The translations under genes and the position numbers were made by a program. 64,000 nt of DNA from Rana temporaria (lineage: Eukaryota > Chordata > Amphibia > Anura > Ranidae): NCBI RefSeq assembly GCF_905171775.1, contig NC_053501.1, positions 75,573,134-75,637,133 of the forward strand, given 5' to 3'. The notes beneath the pieces are model-generated. The model was not told the origin of the DNA. It searched no databases and worked only from the letters and a program-made list of their open reading frames with translations. Below, in pieces: positions 11,770 through 22,075 of this stretch. How positions within the stretch are numbered: position 1 is the first letter of the stretch; each line of letters opens with the position of its first letter.

Positions 11770-12335
11770 GGGGGGGGGGGTGTCTGTATTGTAAGAAGGT
11801 GGGGGGTGTGTGTATTGTAAGAAGGGGGGGTTCTGTATGGTAGGAAGGGGGGGGTCTGTATGGTAGGAAGGGGGGGGGGGGTCTGTATGGTAGGAAGGGG
11901 GGTCTGTATGGTAGGAAGGGGGGGGTCTGTATGGTAGGAAGGGGGGGTCTGTATGGTAGGAAGGGGGGTCTGTATTGTAGGAAGGGGGGGTCTTCACCGT
12001 AGCGGGGGTCTGTACTGTAGAGGGGGTCTTTACTGTAGAGGGGGTCTGTATGGTAGGAAGGGGGGTCTGTATTGTAGGGGGGGTCTTCACCGTAGCGGGG
12101 GTCTGTACTGTAGCGGGGGTCTGTACTGTAGGGAATTCTGTACTGGAGCGGGGGGGAGGGTCTGTATGGTAGGAAGGGGGGGTCTGTATGGTAGGAAGGG
12201 GGGTCTGTATTGTAGGAAGGGGGGTCTGTATTGTAGGGGGGGTCTTCACCGTAGCGGGGGTCTGTACTGTAGGGGGGGCCTGTACTATAAAGGGGGTCTT
12301 CACTGCAGGTGGGCCTGCACTGTAGGGAGGGGGTC
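11770..12335. repeat. Minisatellite, GGGGGGTCTGTATGGTAGGAA units
   Basis: Units of about 20-24 bp vary in the G-run and in TATGGTAGGAAG versus TACTGTAG versus TTCACCGTAG. This is the left of two arrays inside the hAT element at 11088. Strand asymmetry is extreme (G-rich top strand), so it could form G-quadruplex structures. Frames through it encode only repeat peptides. Confidence 0.9.
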
Positions 12336-12359
12336 TGTGTAACATGTAGGGGGCCCAGA

Positions 12360-13235
12360 ACTGTTAAGGGGGGTGTCTGTGTAACATACAGGCATCTAGA
12401 GGTGCAGGGTGCTGTGTAATGTAAAGGGGTCCAGAGGTGCAGGGGCTGTGTAATGTAAAGGGGTCTAGAGGTGCAGGGTGCAGTGTAATGTACAGGGGTC
12501 CAGAGGTACAATGGCTATGTAATGTAAAGGGGTCCATAGGTGAAGGGTGCTGTGTAATGTAAAGGGGTCCAGGGTGCAGTGTAATGTAAAGGGGTCCAGA
12601 GTGCTGTGTAATGTAAAGGGGTCCAGAGGTGCAGGGGCTGTGTAATGTAAAGGGGTCCAGAGGTGCAGGGTGCAGTGTAATGTACAGGGGTCCAGAGGTA
12701 CAATGGCTATGTAATGTAAAGGGGTCCATAGGTGAAGGGTGCTGTGTAATGTAAAGGGGTCCAGGGTGCAGTGTAATGTAAAGGGGTCCAGAGTGCTGTG
12801 TAATGTAAAGGGGTCCAGAGGTGCGGTGCTGTGTAATGTAAAGGGGTCCAGAGTGCTGTGTAATGTAAAGGGGTCCAGAGGTGCAGTGTAGTGTAAAGGG
12901 GTGCTGTGTAATGTAAAGGGTCCAGGGGTACAAGGGCTTTGTAATGTAAAGGGGTCCAGAGGTGCAGGGTGCTGTGTAATGTAAAGGGGTCCAGAGGTAC
13001 AAGGGCTGTGTAATGTAAAGGGGTCCAGAGGTGCAGGATGCAGTTTAATGTAAAGGGGTCCAGAGTGCTGTGTAATGTAAAAGGGGTCCAGAGTGCTGTG
13101 TAATGTAAAGGGGTCCAGAGTGCTGTGTAATGTAAAGGGGTCCAGAGGTGCAGGGTGCCATGTAATGTAAAGGGGTCCAGAGGTGCGGTGTAATGTAAAG
13201 GGTCCAGAGGTACAAGGGCTGTGTAATGTAATATT
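12360..13235. repeat. Minisatellite, GTAATGTAAAGGGGTCCAGAG units
   Basis: Units of about 30-37 bp contain GTGTAATGTAAAGGGGTCCAGAGGTGCAGG-like sequence. Higher-order copies are visible: the block at about 12412-12600 is repeated at about 12600-12790, including the rarer GTACAATGGCTATG variant. It ends where unique AT-rich hAT sequence resumes. Confidence 0.9.
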
Positions 13236-13415
13236 GCTGTTAATATTTATTTTTGTAACTTCATTCTACATAAAACATTTAACAATGTAATTTCATGAGA
13301 TCGTTTATGAGGGTGTGTTTAGGGGCGGGGCAGGGGAGGGGTTGGGTGGGGCAACTGGTGGCGAGTAACTTTCAAGGCCTGGCTAGTGGCTCGTGACTTC
13401 AAATTTTGAGCCCTG

Positions 13416-13466
13416 CTCTACAATACCCCACAATACTCTGCAATACCCCACAATACTCCACAATAT
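13416..13466. repeat. Displaced right part of the 10-bp satellite
   Basis: CTCTACAATACCCCACAATACTC continues the array at 10690-11087. It begins with the right copy of the hAT target duplication. Confidence 0.9.
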
Positions 13467-14040
13467 AAAAGGCAGTGCAGCGCTGTTAATAGTGATAGAA
13501 TACTTAAATACAATTAAGTAAAAACAGTGTAAACAAAAAAAACTCTTTGATAAGAGAAGGAATCCAAATAAATGAATTAAATTAATAAGTGATAGAAAAA
13601 ACAGCAAAGTCCATTTAAAAACCCAAAAATTAAAAAGTGTCTCAATCTGGTGTGAAAACAATTCCTTAATTAGCAAGATGTGATGATATCTTGATTGCTG
13701 TGAGAAGGTGTTCACCCATGCAATTCGTGAAGTAAGGATTAACCGCTTACCAGAGGTAAAGACTGTTTTCCACCAGTCTTATAGAGCCTATGGGAAGTCT
13801 GGTCTCCCAATACCCTTTCAGCAATATTAAACCTCAGCAATCGATCCGGGTATCATAAATTGGAACAAAAGAACGTTTTTTAGTAAGAAGTCCTCCAGAC
13901 CTTCCCTGCAGACACAGCTTCACTTCCAAACTACTCAAAGGTCCTGTCTGAGCAGCTAGCAGACTTCCATCTTGTCCTCACAGGTGCCATACTCCACAAT
14001 ACCCTGCAACGTCGTCTATGGGGATTTTTAAGTAGCAAAG
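13467..14040. other. Unassigned AT-rich stretch
   Basis: No coding frame is convincing. It reads like the non-coding part of a retroposon (CAATCTGGTGTGAAAACAATTCC), but I cannot name it. Confidence 0.35.
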
Positions 14041-14424
14041 TTTGGTGCCATTCCACAAGCGTGTGCAATTTTGAAGGGTGACATGTTGGGTATCTATTTA
14101 CTCGGCGTAACTTCATCTTTCACATTTAAGCAAAAGAATGAAGAAAAAATACTAAATGTGCCAAATTTTATAACAGAAACAAAGAAAAATTATTATTTTT
14201 TACAGAATTTTCAGTCTTTTTTCTCTTATAGCGCAAAAAATAAAAAACCCAACGGTGATTAAATACCACCAAAAGAAAGCTCTATTTGTGTGAAAAAAAG
14301 GACGAAAATTTCATTTGGGTACAGTGTTGTTTGACTGAGTAATTGTCATTCAAATTGTGAGCGCACCGAAAGCTGAAAATTGGTCTGGTTATTAAGGGGG
14401 TTTACGTGCCCAGTGGTCAAGTGG
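14041..14424. mobile_element. Right part of a TTAA/CCACTT-type element
   Basis: It carries the family's usual order AAATACCACCAAAAGAAAGCTCTATTTGTG, TTTGGGTACAGTGTTG, GTCATTCAAATTGTGA and ends GGTCAAGTGG, followed by TTAA (14425-14428). The same order is seen before 24788, 50998 and 53386. It is non-coding. The left end is not identified. TTAA target sites suggest piggyBac-type mobilisation. Confidence 0.6.
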
Positions 14425-14428
14425 TTAA

Positions 14429-15234
14429 GGTGAGTGAGGATGTCCCCTTACCTTACTACTGTAAGGTAACAGCATATAGATCCAACCGCAATTTCCAATC
14501 GTATCTGTATGGATGGTCATCCAAATAGACTCTAGTTCAAGGAAACACAGATCCCTCTTGGGAGTCGCGTCCCGGGATGGCCAATAGCTCGCACCCAGAG
14601 GGATAAAATACCAATAGTGTGATACCGTTTTAAAAATTTTAATCAGCAGAAAAAATACACAAAGGTACTCACATGGTTTAAAATAAAATCAGGCATGTAA
14701 AAAGAGGGGCAGTAGTTCGCCAACGTCACCCCCGGTACCTCTCAGTGGACTCTTACGCGTATTCGTCACTACACGTGACTTCCTCCTGAGGAAGTCACAT
14801 GTAGTGACGAATACGCGTAAGAGTCCACTTACGCGTATTTGTATACGCGTATTCGTCACTACACGTGACTTCCTCCTGAGGAAGTCACGTGTAGTGACGA
14901 ATACGCGTAAGAGTCCACTGAGAGGTACCGGAGGTGACGTTGGCGAACTACTGCCCCTCTTTTTACATGCCTGATTTTATTTAAAACCATGTGAGTACCT
15001 TTGTGTATTTTTTCTGCTGATTAAAATTTTTAAAACGGTATCACACTATTGGTATTTTATCCCTCTGGGTGCAAGCTATTGGCCATCCCGGGACGCGACT
15101 CCCAAGAGGGATCTGTGTTTCCTTGAACTAGAGTCTATTTGGATGACCATCCATACAGATACAATTGGAAATTGCGGTTGGATCTATATGCTGTTACCTT
15201 ACAGTAGTAAGGTAAGGGGACATCCTCACTCACC
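14429..15234. repeat. 806-bp near-perfect palindrome
   Basis: The left half (14429 to about 14818) is the reverse complement of the right half (about 14845 to 15234), with only scattered mismatches. No indel occurs between the ends and the paired GGTACC sites at 14734 and 14924. The ends are GGTGAGTGAGGATG and CATCCTCACTCACC, each next to TTAA (14425-14428, 15235-15238). The centre has two smaller palindromes (about 14743-14828 and 14844-14909), each containing CTCCTGAGGAAGTCAC and GTGACGAATACGCG. It abuts Penelope-like DNA on the right. Confidence 0.9.
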
Positions 15235-15285
15235 TTAAAAGGATCACTGGATATCCATCCTTTCTTCACATTATATGTTTGGATC

Positions 15286-15650
15286 TACACCAGCACTTTT
15301 TATCTTTGGACTTTTGTTTATTATTCAGATTTACGTTCATACTATTTAAGCTCTGCTCTATGGACCTTTCATCACAAGCTTACTACTGAGCTTATCACAG
15401 TTATTTGGGTGTTGTGTTACACACATTGTATATCTTTATTTGCACTTTTTATCACTTATTGCATTATATCAAGAAGATTTTATGAAGTTATGTATTAGCA
15501 CTTATACATAGAATTGCCATACTTTTGTTAGTCAGTTCGATGCCATTTTGTTTGTACTGTTCCTTACCACAGACAGACCACCCTTCACTTCCTTTTTTCA
15601 CCTTTCCCATCCCCCGCTCACAGCGCAGCACTATCTTCTCCTATTATTAT
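15286..15650 (-). mobile_element. Penelope-like 3' region (minus copy)
   Basis: This is the inverted counterpart of 10126-10486. It lies between the palindrome and the minus-strand GIY-YIG fragment, where the 3' non-coding part of that element should be. No coding frame. Confidence 0.6.
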
Positions 15651-15769
15651 CTTACGGTCTGACACACCTTTCAGTGCCGCAGCTGTACCCCCTCCCCCAC
15701 TCCACCCCCCCTTGATAGCGCGGTAATACCCACTCTTCCATAATATAATATATGAAAGGATTTATATTA

Positions 15770-16662
15770 GGCCTCCAGGCGCAAGGGCATCAAGAGTATA
15801 AATACAAAAAGTTTCCCTTTCGTAGAGACGTTTAAAATGTTCAGCAAGAGGGAAAGACCCGGGTATCTGTTCAATAACCCAGACCCGAAGTCCATCAGTG
15901 GAGCCTTGATGGTGTTCTTTAAAATGTCTAGAAATGGTTAGGTTGAGATTGTCTTCTACTGACCTATGGTGTTCGCTGAACCTTTTTCTTAATGCCAGGA
16001 TGGTGCGGCCTATGTAGAGTAGGCCGCAAGTACAGGAGATGCCATATATTACAAACTCAGAAGAGCAATTAAAAAATTGGTAGTGAAAGATTTTTCACGA
16101 TGGGAGATACATTTGCAGGTTAAGCATTTAATTTTTTTGCATTGATACATGCCTTTAATGGCGAGGAAAGTCAGGGACGGTGTAGGTTTTTTGTGTGTAG
16201 ATTTTAATTTGCTGGGAGCGATGAGGCTTTTTAGATTTCTGGCCCTGCGATATGTGATCCTAGGTACACTAGCGATACATGTTTTCAGCAGAGGGTCCTC
16301 TAGTAGAATCCCCCAGTGTTTTTGGAAAATTATTTCCATTTTTTTGTGCTGAGAATGGAATTGGGTTATAAACCTAGTGGTATGAAGTTGAGGGTAGATA
16401 AAGGACGAATGGTTGAGGATTCGTCATCTAGAAAATTGGTAAATGCTTCCTCAACTAGGTCTGAGGGGTACTCTTTGTCCTCAAACTTGGTTTTAAACAG
16501 ATTGCCTTGTGTAATGTAATCTAAGTTATGAGTACAGTTTAGTTTTAAATGATTGAACTGACTTTTTGGGATATTGGATTTCCATCTAGGATGGTGGCAA
16601 CTTTGGTAATGTAGATATGAATTTCCTGCTGTAGATTTTATGTAATGTTTGGCCTAAATCCT
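15770..16662 (-). pseudogene. Penelope-like retroelement: RT end, linker and GIY-YIG endonuclease
   Basis: Read on the minus strand, scraps of the RT thumb come first (SYLHYQSCHHPRWKSNIPKSQ, then LFKTKFEDKEYPSDLVEEAF). The linker follows (16049-16339), with KHWGILLEDPLLKTC, RRARNLKSLIAPSKL and a Cys cluster (CKKIKCLTCKC). A GIY-YIG nuclease (about 15776-16080) then reads VIYGISCTCGLLYIGRT and LRKRFSEHHRSV. This order is characteristic of Penelope-like elements, whose nuclease nicks target DNA for target-primed reverse transcription. The linker and nuclease lie in different frames, with the shift near a T-run at about 16074-16079. The catalytic RT core is absent, as sequence changes beyond 16662. 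Dead fragment. Confidence 0.85.
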
Positions 16663-16724
16663 ATTGTCAGTGTGGCATAGCTCCAGATCTATAAATGCCA
16701 TGGTTAATTGTGAGGCCCAAGATA

Positions 16725-16824
16725 TCTGCATAGATACGGAAGTACGGAAGGGCTGTTCCACAGTTCAGTGCAGCCCTGCACTGAACTGTGGAACAGCCCT
16801 TCCGTACTTCTGTATCTATGCAGA
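16725..16824. repeat. Perfect-type hairpin with 49-bp arms
   Basis: Arms 16725-16773 and 16776-16824 are reverse complements with one mismatch and a 2-base spacer. Arm edges are TCTGCATAGATAC and GTATCTATGCAGA. It lies at the broken edge of the Penelope-like fragment. Confidence 0.95.
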
Positions 16825-17106
16825 TTGCGTGATCATGTATATTCCTTCCTGTACTCAATCTGAAAAAGATCAAGTTTCTGGCTGCCCTCTGTGTGTTACA
16901 ATTTTGCTTTATGCACTTGGTCCCCATCTCCCCCCCTATGGTCCAGCCTCTGCCTCGACGCAGCATAGGTACCTCGGTGTAGGGCCCTTCACCCTTTGCG
17001 GTCCGAGCTGTTCTCGATGGCCTGGTGTTTCCAGGATTGGTGTCAGTTTATCTCCTCATCCGGGTTGTCAGAGCTGGTTATTTAAATCTGGTCGCTTTCA
17101 AAACCC

Positions 17107-17142
17107 CTGAAGAAGCCGATTAAAGCGAAATATATTGGGTTA
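17107..17142 (+). ncRNA. CTGAAGA-hairpin-GAAA motif (hammerhead-core-like)
   Basis: CCTGAAGAAGCCGATTAAAGCGAAAT has the CTGANGA and GAAA boxes of a hammerhead core around a short, weak stem (GC/GC). No cleavage site or flanking stems are evident, so activity is not expected from what I see. Related motifs are at 14781, 27487, 54421 and, on the minus strand, about 25770-25805. Confidence 0.3.
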
Positions 17143-17301
17143 CAAACATCTCAAATCGACCAGGTGTCCAATTTGGGGAATTCCAGCAACCCGGATATCC
17201 TAAGTTCTGACTTAAAATTGTTTTTAAACTTTGTATCATGTGTTGCATGAATTTCAATGTTGATATTTTAATAAATTATTAAATACTATTTGTGACATAT
17301 A

Positions 17302-18011
17302 GGGCCAAATCCACAAAAGGGATACGACGGCGTAATTGCTGTAACGCCGTCGTATCCCTGTTCCTAACTATGGAACTGATCCACAGAATCAGTTTTCCAT
17401 AGTTAGGCAGAAGATCTGGCATGTGTAAGGGACTTACACTGCCGGATCTTAGTATGCAGTACCGCATCCGCCGCTGGGGGCATTTCGTGTCGAAATGCCG
17501 CCTCGGGTATGCAAATTAGCACTTACGGAGATCCACGAAGCTTTTCAGCTTCGTTTTTTCTCCGTAAGTTTTAGTTTGCATACGCAAAATTGGAGCTGCT
17601 TTTACATGGTGTAAAGTTAGTACACCATGTAAAAGCAGACCTTTCTGTCCAGCGCCGCAATTTTTTTAAAATTTTGAAAAAAAAATTCCCGCCGTATCTT
17701 TTTTTTTTCCCGACGCAACTTTATTGACCCGTCGCAATCCACAAAGCTCGTCGTAACGTAATTTCGCGCTATGCACATCGGGAAAATGACATCACGAGCA
17801 TGCGCAGTACGGCCGGCGTGGGAGCGCGCCTAATTTTAATGGGAATCGCCCCCATTTGAATAGGAACGCCTTGCGACGGCGGAATATAAGTTACACAGCC
17901 CAAAATTTCTAGGTAAGTGCTTTGTGGATCGGGCACTTAGGTAGAAATTTTAGGGCAGTGTAACTTAAATGTAAAAAATTAAGTTAGGCACGATCTTTGT
18001 GGATTTGGCCC
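17302..18011. mobile_element. GGGCCAGATTC-type MITE, copy 2
   Basis: It begins GGGCCAAATCCACAAAAGGG and ends CTTTGTGGATTTGGCCC. Inner mirror blocks are GATACGACGGCGTAATTGC and GTAACGCCGTCGTATCC. The core includes GAGCATGCGCAGTACGGCCGG as in copy 1. It abuts the broken end of the DIRS-like relic. Non-coding. Confidence 0.8.
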
Positions 18012-18014
18012 TTA

Positions 18015-18247
18015 GAACTTATTCTATTTAGCACCGCCAACATCCCATTCCTCCTTTTGTTCTCACTATTAATGACATACTTTCTAGGATGCCAACTTCT
18101 GGGTTCACACCAGGAAACATATGCCTTCCAGATTCTGTAGTAGATGAGCCTGGAAGCCGGCTTCCTAGCATTAACCAGAGTGAATAGGACTGGGACTGAG
18201 AGCCCACATTTTGAGAAGAATGTGGGTCTCAACAGCCAAACCGTCAA
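18015..18247 (-). pseudogene. DIRS-like tyrosine recombinase, N-terminal scrap
   Basis: The minus-strand frame reads LVNARKPASRLIYYRIWKA then YVSWCEPRSWHP, the helical N-terminal (SAM-like) part of DIRS recombinases, which follows RNase H in these elements. The catalytic part is missing because the MITE at 17302-18011 and unrelated DNA lie where it should be. It is read together with 18171-20362 as one element. Confidence 0.6.
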
Positions 18248-19113
18248 ATTTAGACTTTGTAAGGCAGGATGGAATATTGGACCCTGCGATATTAAGCCTG
18301 AGCGTAGTGGGAAAACCCAAGGTCTTCCTTCTACTATCTTTACGATTTATGTGTACCAAAATCACTGGCTTTCCTTCCCTCTTGACTCTCTGAAGGAATC
18401 GTGGGAGAAGCAGAACTGGAGGGAACGCATAAATCAGAGAATATCGATCCAACGAAATTGTCAGGGCATCCGACCCTTGAGCAAAAGGATCTCTTGTCCT
18501 TGACACAAAGTTGTCCAGTTTTGTGTTGAACCTGGAAGCCAACAGGTCCACATCTGGGGTACCCCATTGATGACATATGATTTGAAATATGTTGGGGTGT
18601 AAAGACCATTCTCCTGGACTCAGTTGCTGGCAGGTTAAATAATCCGCCTGCCAATTTTCTACCCCTGGAATGAAGAGCGCAGACAGGCAAGGAATATGCC
18701 TTTCTGCCCAGGACAGGATGTGATTCATCTCTCTTTGAGCATCCAGACACTTCTGGTGCCCCCTTGGTGATTGATATAGGCCACAGCTGTAGCATTGTTG
18801 GACTGTATCCGAACAGGACAACCCTGCAGTCTGTAAGACCAGACTCTGAGGGCCAGATGAATTGCCCGTATCTCCAGAATGTTGATGGGTAGGAGCTTTT
18901 CGGCTCCGGACCACTTCTCCTGGGCAGATGCCTCTTCCAGAACTGCCCCCCCAGCCTAGAAGGCTGGCGTCTGTGGTTACCATTTCCCAGGTAACCAGAG
19001 AAAAGGATCTTCCTTTTGATAGATTTTAGGGGATCAACCATCAATTGAGGCTCTGGCGTACCTTTGACGATAAGATCATAGGAAGGTCCAGGATCTGAAC
19101 ATCTTTGTTCCAA
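18171..19113 (-). pseudogene. DIRS-like RNase H region
   Basis: The minus-strand frame begins VTTDASLLGWGGS, the first-Asp region of RNase H. It continues with LSWAERHIPCLSALFIPGVENWQADYL and the HPNIFQIICHQWGTPDVDLLASRFN segment that follows RNase H in DIRS-like elements, then IYAFPPVLLLPRFLQRV. The upstream RT is in another frame (19041-20048) and overlaps in a shifted frame near 19000-19110. It belongs to a retroelement that integrates by a tyrosine recombinase instead of an integrase. Confidence 0.8.
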
Positions 19114-20048
19114 GCGGACAGAATTCTGCCTCGTAACGGCTTTGAGTAAAACTGGGCATAAGGAACAGCCTCGAATGAGGCTACCATCTTTCCCAATAAT
19201 TTCATGAATAGACAGATGGAAGGCCTTCTTTTTGCCTTTATCATTCGGACCAAGTCTCCTATGGCTTTTGCCTTTGGCTTGGGAAGTAATATCCTGCTTT
19301 GGGACGTGTCTAAAATAATGCCTAAATATTCCAGCCTTTTCTGAGGCTGTAAGGAGGATTTTTCCAGATTGAGGACCCAGCCTAGGTACTCTAAATACTC
19401 CACTGTGCTGTGCACATAGTGGCCCAAGTGTGCAGCAGACTGATCTATGAGCAACAGATTGTCCAGATAGGCTGTTACTGCTATGTCCCGTGCCTTCAGC
19501 CCTGCCAAGTCTGGGGCAAGTATTTTCATGAATACTCGAGGTGCCATAGCCAGACCGAAAGGAAGGGCCACAAACTGAAAGTGGCGCTGATCCACCTCAA
19601 ACCTTAGAAATATTTGAGTGTGGAATATTGGCACATGTAGATATGCATCTTTGATGTCTATTGATGCCAGGAATTCTCCTCCCTGGAGGTGGGAGACAAC
19701 TGAACGGACAGACTCCATGCGAAAGGAGCGGATGTTCAGAAACTGATTCAGGCTTTTCAGATCTAGAATAGGTCTGACGTCCCCTTTTGGTTTTGGAACC
19801 GTGAAAAGGTTTGAGTAAAACCCTGATCTTCTGGGGCTAACTCTATGATTACCCCTTGGCACAACAGGCGTTCCAAGGCCAAATCCAAAAGCCTTATTTT
19901 TTCTGGATCTTTTGCAATTCTCAAAAAACGGGGTTGCGGAAGTTCTCTGAATTCCAGCTTGTAGCCTGAGGACACCGTGGAGATGACCCACATGTCCGGA
20001 ACTTCTTCCCGCCAGGCATTTGCAAATTGCAGCAGCCTTCCCCCCCAC
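19041..20048 (-). pseudogene. DIRS-like reverse transcriptase
   Basis: The minus-strand frame carries RT blocks in order: SGFYSNLFTVPKPKGDVRPI, LDLKSLNQFLNIRSFRMESV, EFLASIDIKDAYLHVPI (first catalytic Asp), FQFVALPFGLAMAPRVF and AYLDNLLL. The last is the active-site box, normally YLDD, and here the second Asp is Asn, so this copy should be catalytically dead. It then has LGWVLNLEKSSLQPQKRLEYLG, usual for DIRS-type RT. A frameshift near 19,800 separates it from the upstream frame 19763-20362, which holds the QGVIIELAPEDQGF lead-in. Confidence 0.88.
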
Positions 20049-20362
20049 TCGGCCGAGCGGGGGCGTCCTTTCATAGGGAAGTTTTGGGGATCTGCTTGGA
20101 AGATTCCAAGTCCTTTTCTGCCTTTGGTCTTGGCTCTGGGCCTTTCCCCTAGTGTTAGACTGGGGAGGCCATTGCCACTGCCTGGAAAATTAGGTTTCAG
20201 GGGCTGGGGAAAGAGAACACTTAAATGAAGGATGTTTACTCTTCTTTTTAACCGGCAACACAGTAGACTTGCCTCCGGTACTCTTTTGGATATATTTTTC
20301 CAAATCATCCCCAAACAGGCATCCTCCACCAAGAAACCTTGGCTTCCCAATGTTTCAACCAA
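19763..20362 (-). pseudogene. DIRS-like upstream coding region joined to RT
   Basis: This frame precedes the RT on the minus strand. Its last 60 residues (LLDLALERLLCQGVIIELAP) are the usual lead-in to the DIRS RT, and the switch to the RT frame falls just after DQGF. The first 120 residues are basic and Pro/Gly-rich and lack a domain I recognise. Confidence 0.65.
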
Positions 20363-20459
20363 AGGGACCTAAGCATGTGAACCAGCAGGAGTCCATAATG
20401 GCATCAATCGTAAAACATAGGGCCTTAGGAAGGTCCTCATAAACCTCAATCTCCTCTGT

Positions 20460-20712
20460 AGGGAGGAGGTTGACTATTTGCTTCTGAACTGTTGGCATAA
20501 AGATATGAAACCGCCCCTAATATCCTGTACCACCACTGCGCCAAAGAAAAAAATGTGAGATAAAAGCTGCCACTTAAAAAATAATAATAATGATAAACTG
20601 AATTTCAACCTATAAATCAAACTGTTAAAATAGGACAAAAATGTAGTGCTCATGAGATCAGTACCCAAGTACCAATCACTAAATAACTGTAAACAAATCA
20701 CTAGTGATAAAA

Positions 20713-20714
<2 letters not shown>
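20460..20714. other. Broken edge of the DIRS-like relic and AT-rich DNA
   Basis: Homology to DIRS-like coding fades here. No gene is visible. Confidence 0.4.

Positions 20715-20787
<73 letters not shown>
20715..20787. repeat. (TA)n microsatellite
   Basis: Uninterrupted TA dinucleotides over about 70 bp. Confidence 0.98.
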
Positions 20788-20791
<4 letters not shown>

Positions 20792-21715
20792 TGCGTCAAT
20801 GGGCTTACTGACTGGGGAGTCTATCTTGTTGCATTTGTGGCTAAATGACCCACACGTGGTCAGAGAGTGCGGAAGCTGGGGGCAGGTTTATATTTATCTC
20901 TGTCGGAGGCATGACCATGATGTCATCTGCATACCAGGTCAATAAACGGTACTCTGTATTCTGGATGGGGAGATCATTGCTGGGAAGGAAGCACCTGGGT
21001 ATTATTTAGGACGTAGACAAGTTTTTTTTCCTTGGTCCTAAAGAATACAGATGTAACGATAGTCATGAAACAAGGGTATTTCTTGAACCTAACAGTAGGT
21101 AGAGGTGCATGATATACCCTGGGCATGGTCACTGGAATCCAGTCACAGGGATGGAATTTTGTGGGTTTTTTGTCATTGTTTAAGATTTATATGTGTTGTT
21201 AGACTAAAAACATATATAGGAAGCTCTCCTGCTTATCTATGCAAATTGAGGGACGAATTAACGGTAGGGTCTCTTCGTACAAATTAGAGACTTTGCTGCC
21301 AATTTAGATCCCTGAGGTACCGCAAACAGGCCAAGTTGCTGTAGGAAAGACCACTGTGAACGAACCTGCATAATCCCAACCCATATTTACAGTGAAGAGT
21401 AATAGGAGGTTGGGAGCGGGATATGTAATTTAATGGGTCATATGCATATATGTAGATATTATGGTAATGGGTTGATTTATGTCATGGTGTAGTGTGATAA
21501 AGGTGTATTTTAGGCTAGTAAGATGAGCAAGTAAGGCCCTCCTTAAGACTCTGTATCTGAAAGCTGGTTAACATGCTGCTCTGAGTGTGTGCTGGTGAAT
21601 GATGAGTGAATGGACACCCCTTGCCTGTACTGCACCCCTTCATGAAGATGTCAGAAAGAAGAAGATACGGAATGGTGACATGGAAGCCGTCACGGAATAA
21701 TGATGTTGGTGTGTC
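20788..21715. other. Unassigned non-coding stretch
   Basis: I see no recognisable frame or element end. Confidence 0.4.
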
Positions 21716-22075
21716 ACCCAGTAGCAAAGCGGCACTTGTTGGGAAGCACAGCACGTTAAAACCATTATGGACTGTTTCAAAGAGCTGTTTCTGAAGCACA
21801 TGTTGGAAGACAGTTAAGGACTGTTCCAGAGGTACTGGTTCTGAAACACATGTTGGAAGTCAGTTATGGACCGTTTCATAGGAGCCGGTTCTGAAGCCTA
21901 TGTGGAGAGGCGCAACGCGGTAAAACCATTGTGGGCTATTCCATAGGAGCTGTTTCTGAAGCACATGCAGTTAGACTGGTCCAGAAACACGGGTTGGGAA
22001 ACACTGCACATTAGGACTGTTATGAACTGTTCAATGGGAGCCATGTCTGAAGAAGGAAGATGTGCGCCTTTTAGG
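21716..22075. repeat. Degenerate tandem repeat of about 65-70 bp
   Basis: Variants of GTTCTGAAGCACATGTTGGAA followed by GTTATGGACTGTTTCA recur about five times. Three copies end with GCAAAGCGGC or GCAACGCGGTAAAACC. The last unit has CTGAAGAAGGAAGATG and the hairpin GCGCC-TTTTA-GGCGC, resembling the CTGANGA motif elsewhere. Confidence 0.7.

Larger units (their letters stand above)
11088..13415. mobile_element. 2.3-kb non-autonomous hAT element with 8-bp duplication
   Basis: The ends CAGCCCTCAAAATT and AAATTTTGAGCCCTG are inverted repeats. CTCTACAA lies immediately outside each (11080-11087 and 13416-13423), and the same 10-bp satellite stands on both sides, so the insertion site is unambiguous. 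Inside is a GC-rich left part with long C, T and A runs (11200-11350), then two minisatellites. I see no hAT transposase motif. Ends resemble those of the hAT MITEs at 24898 and 51206 (CAGGACTTGAGCCCTG). Confidence 0.85.

Noticed and set aside
11545..13002. Long proline/threonine- or SGPLYITQ-rich frames
   Set aside because: Products of the two G-rich minisatellites inside the hAT element, not proteins.
10690..13235. CRISPR-like array
   Set aside because: Repeats are directly adjacent with no unique spacers of constant length, in a eukaryotic context.
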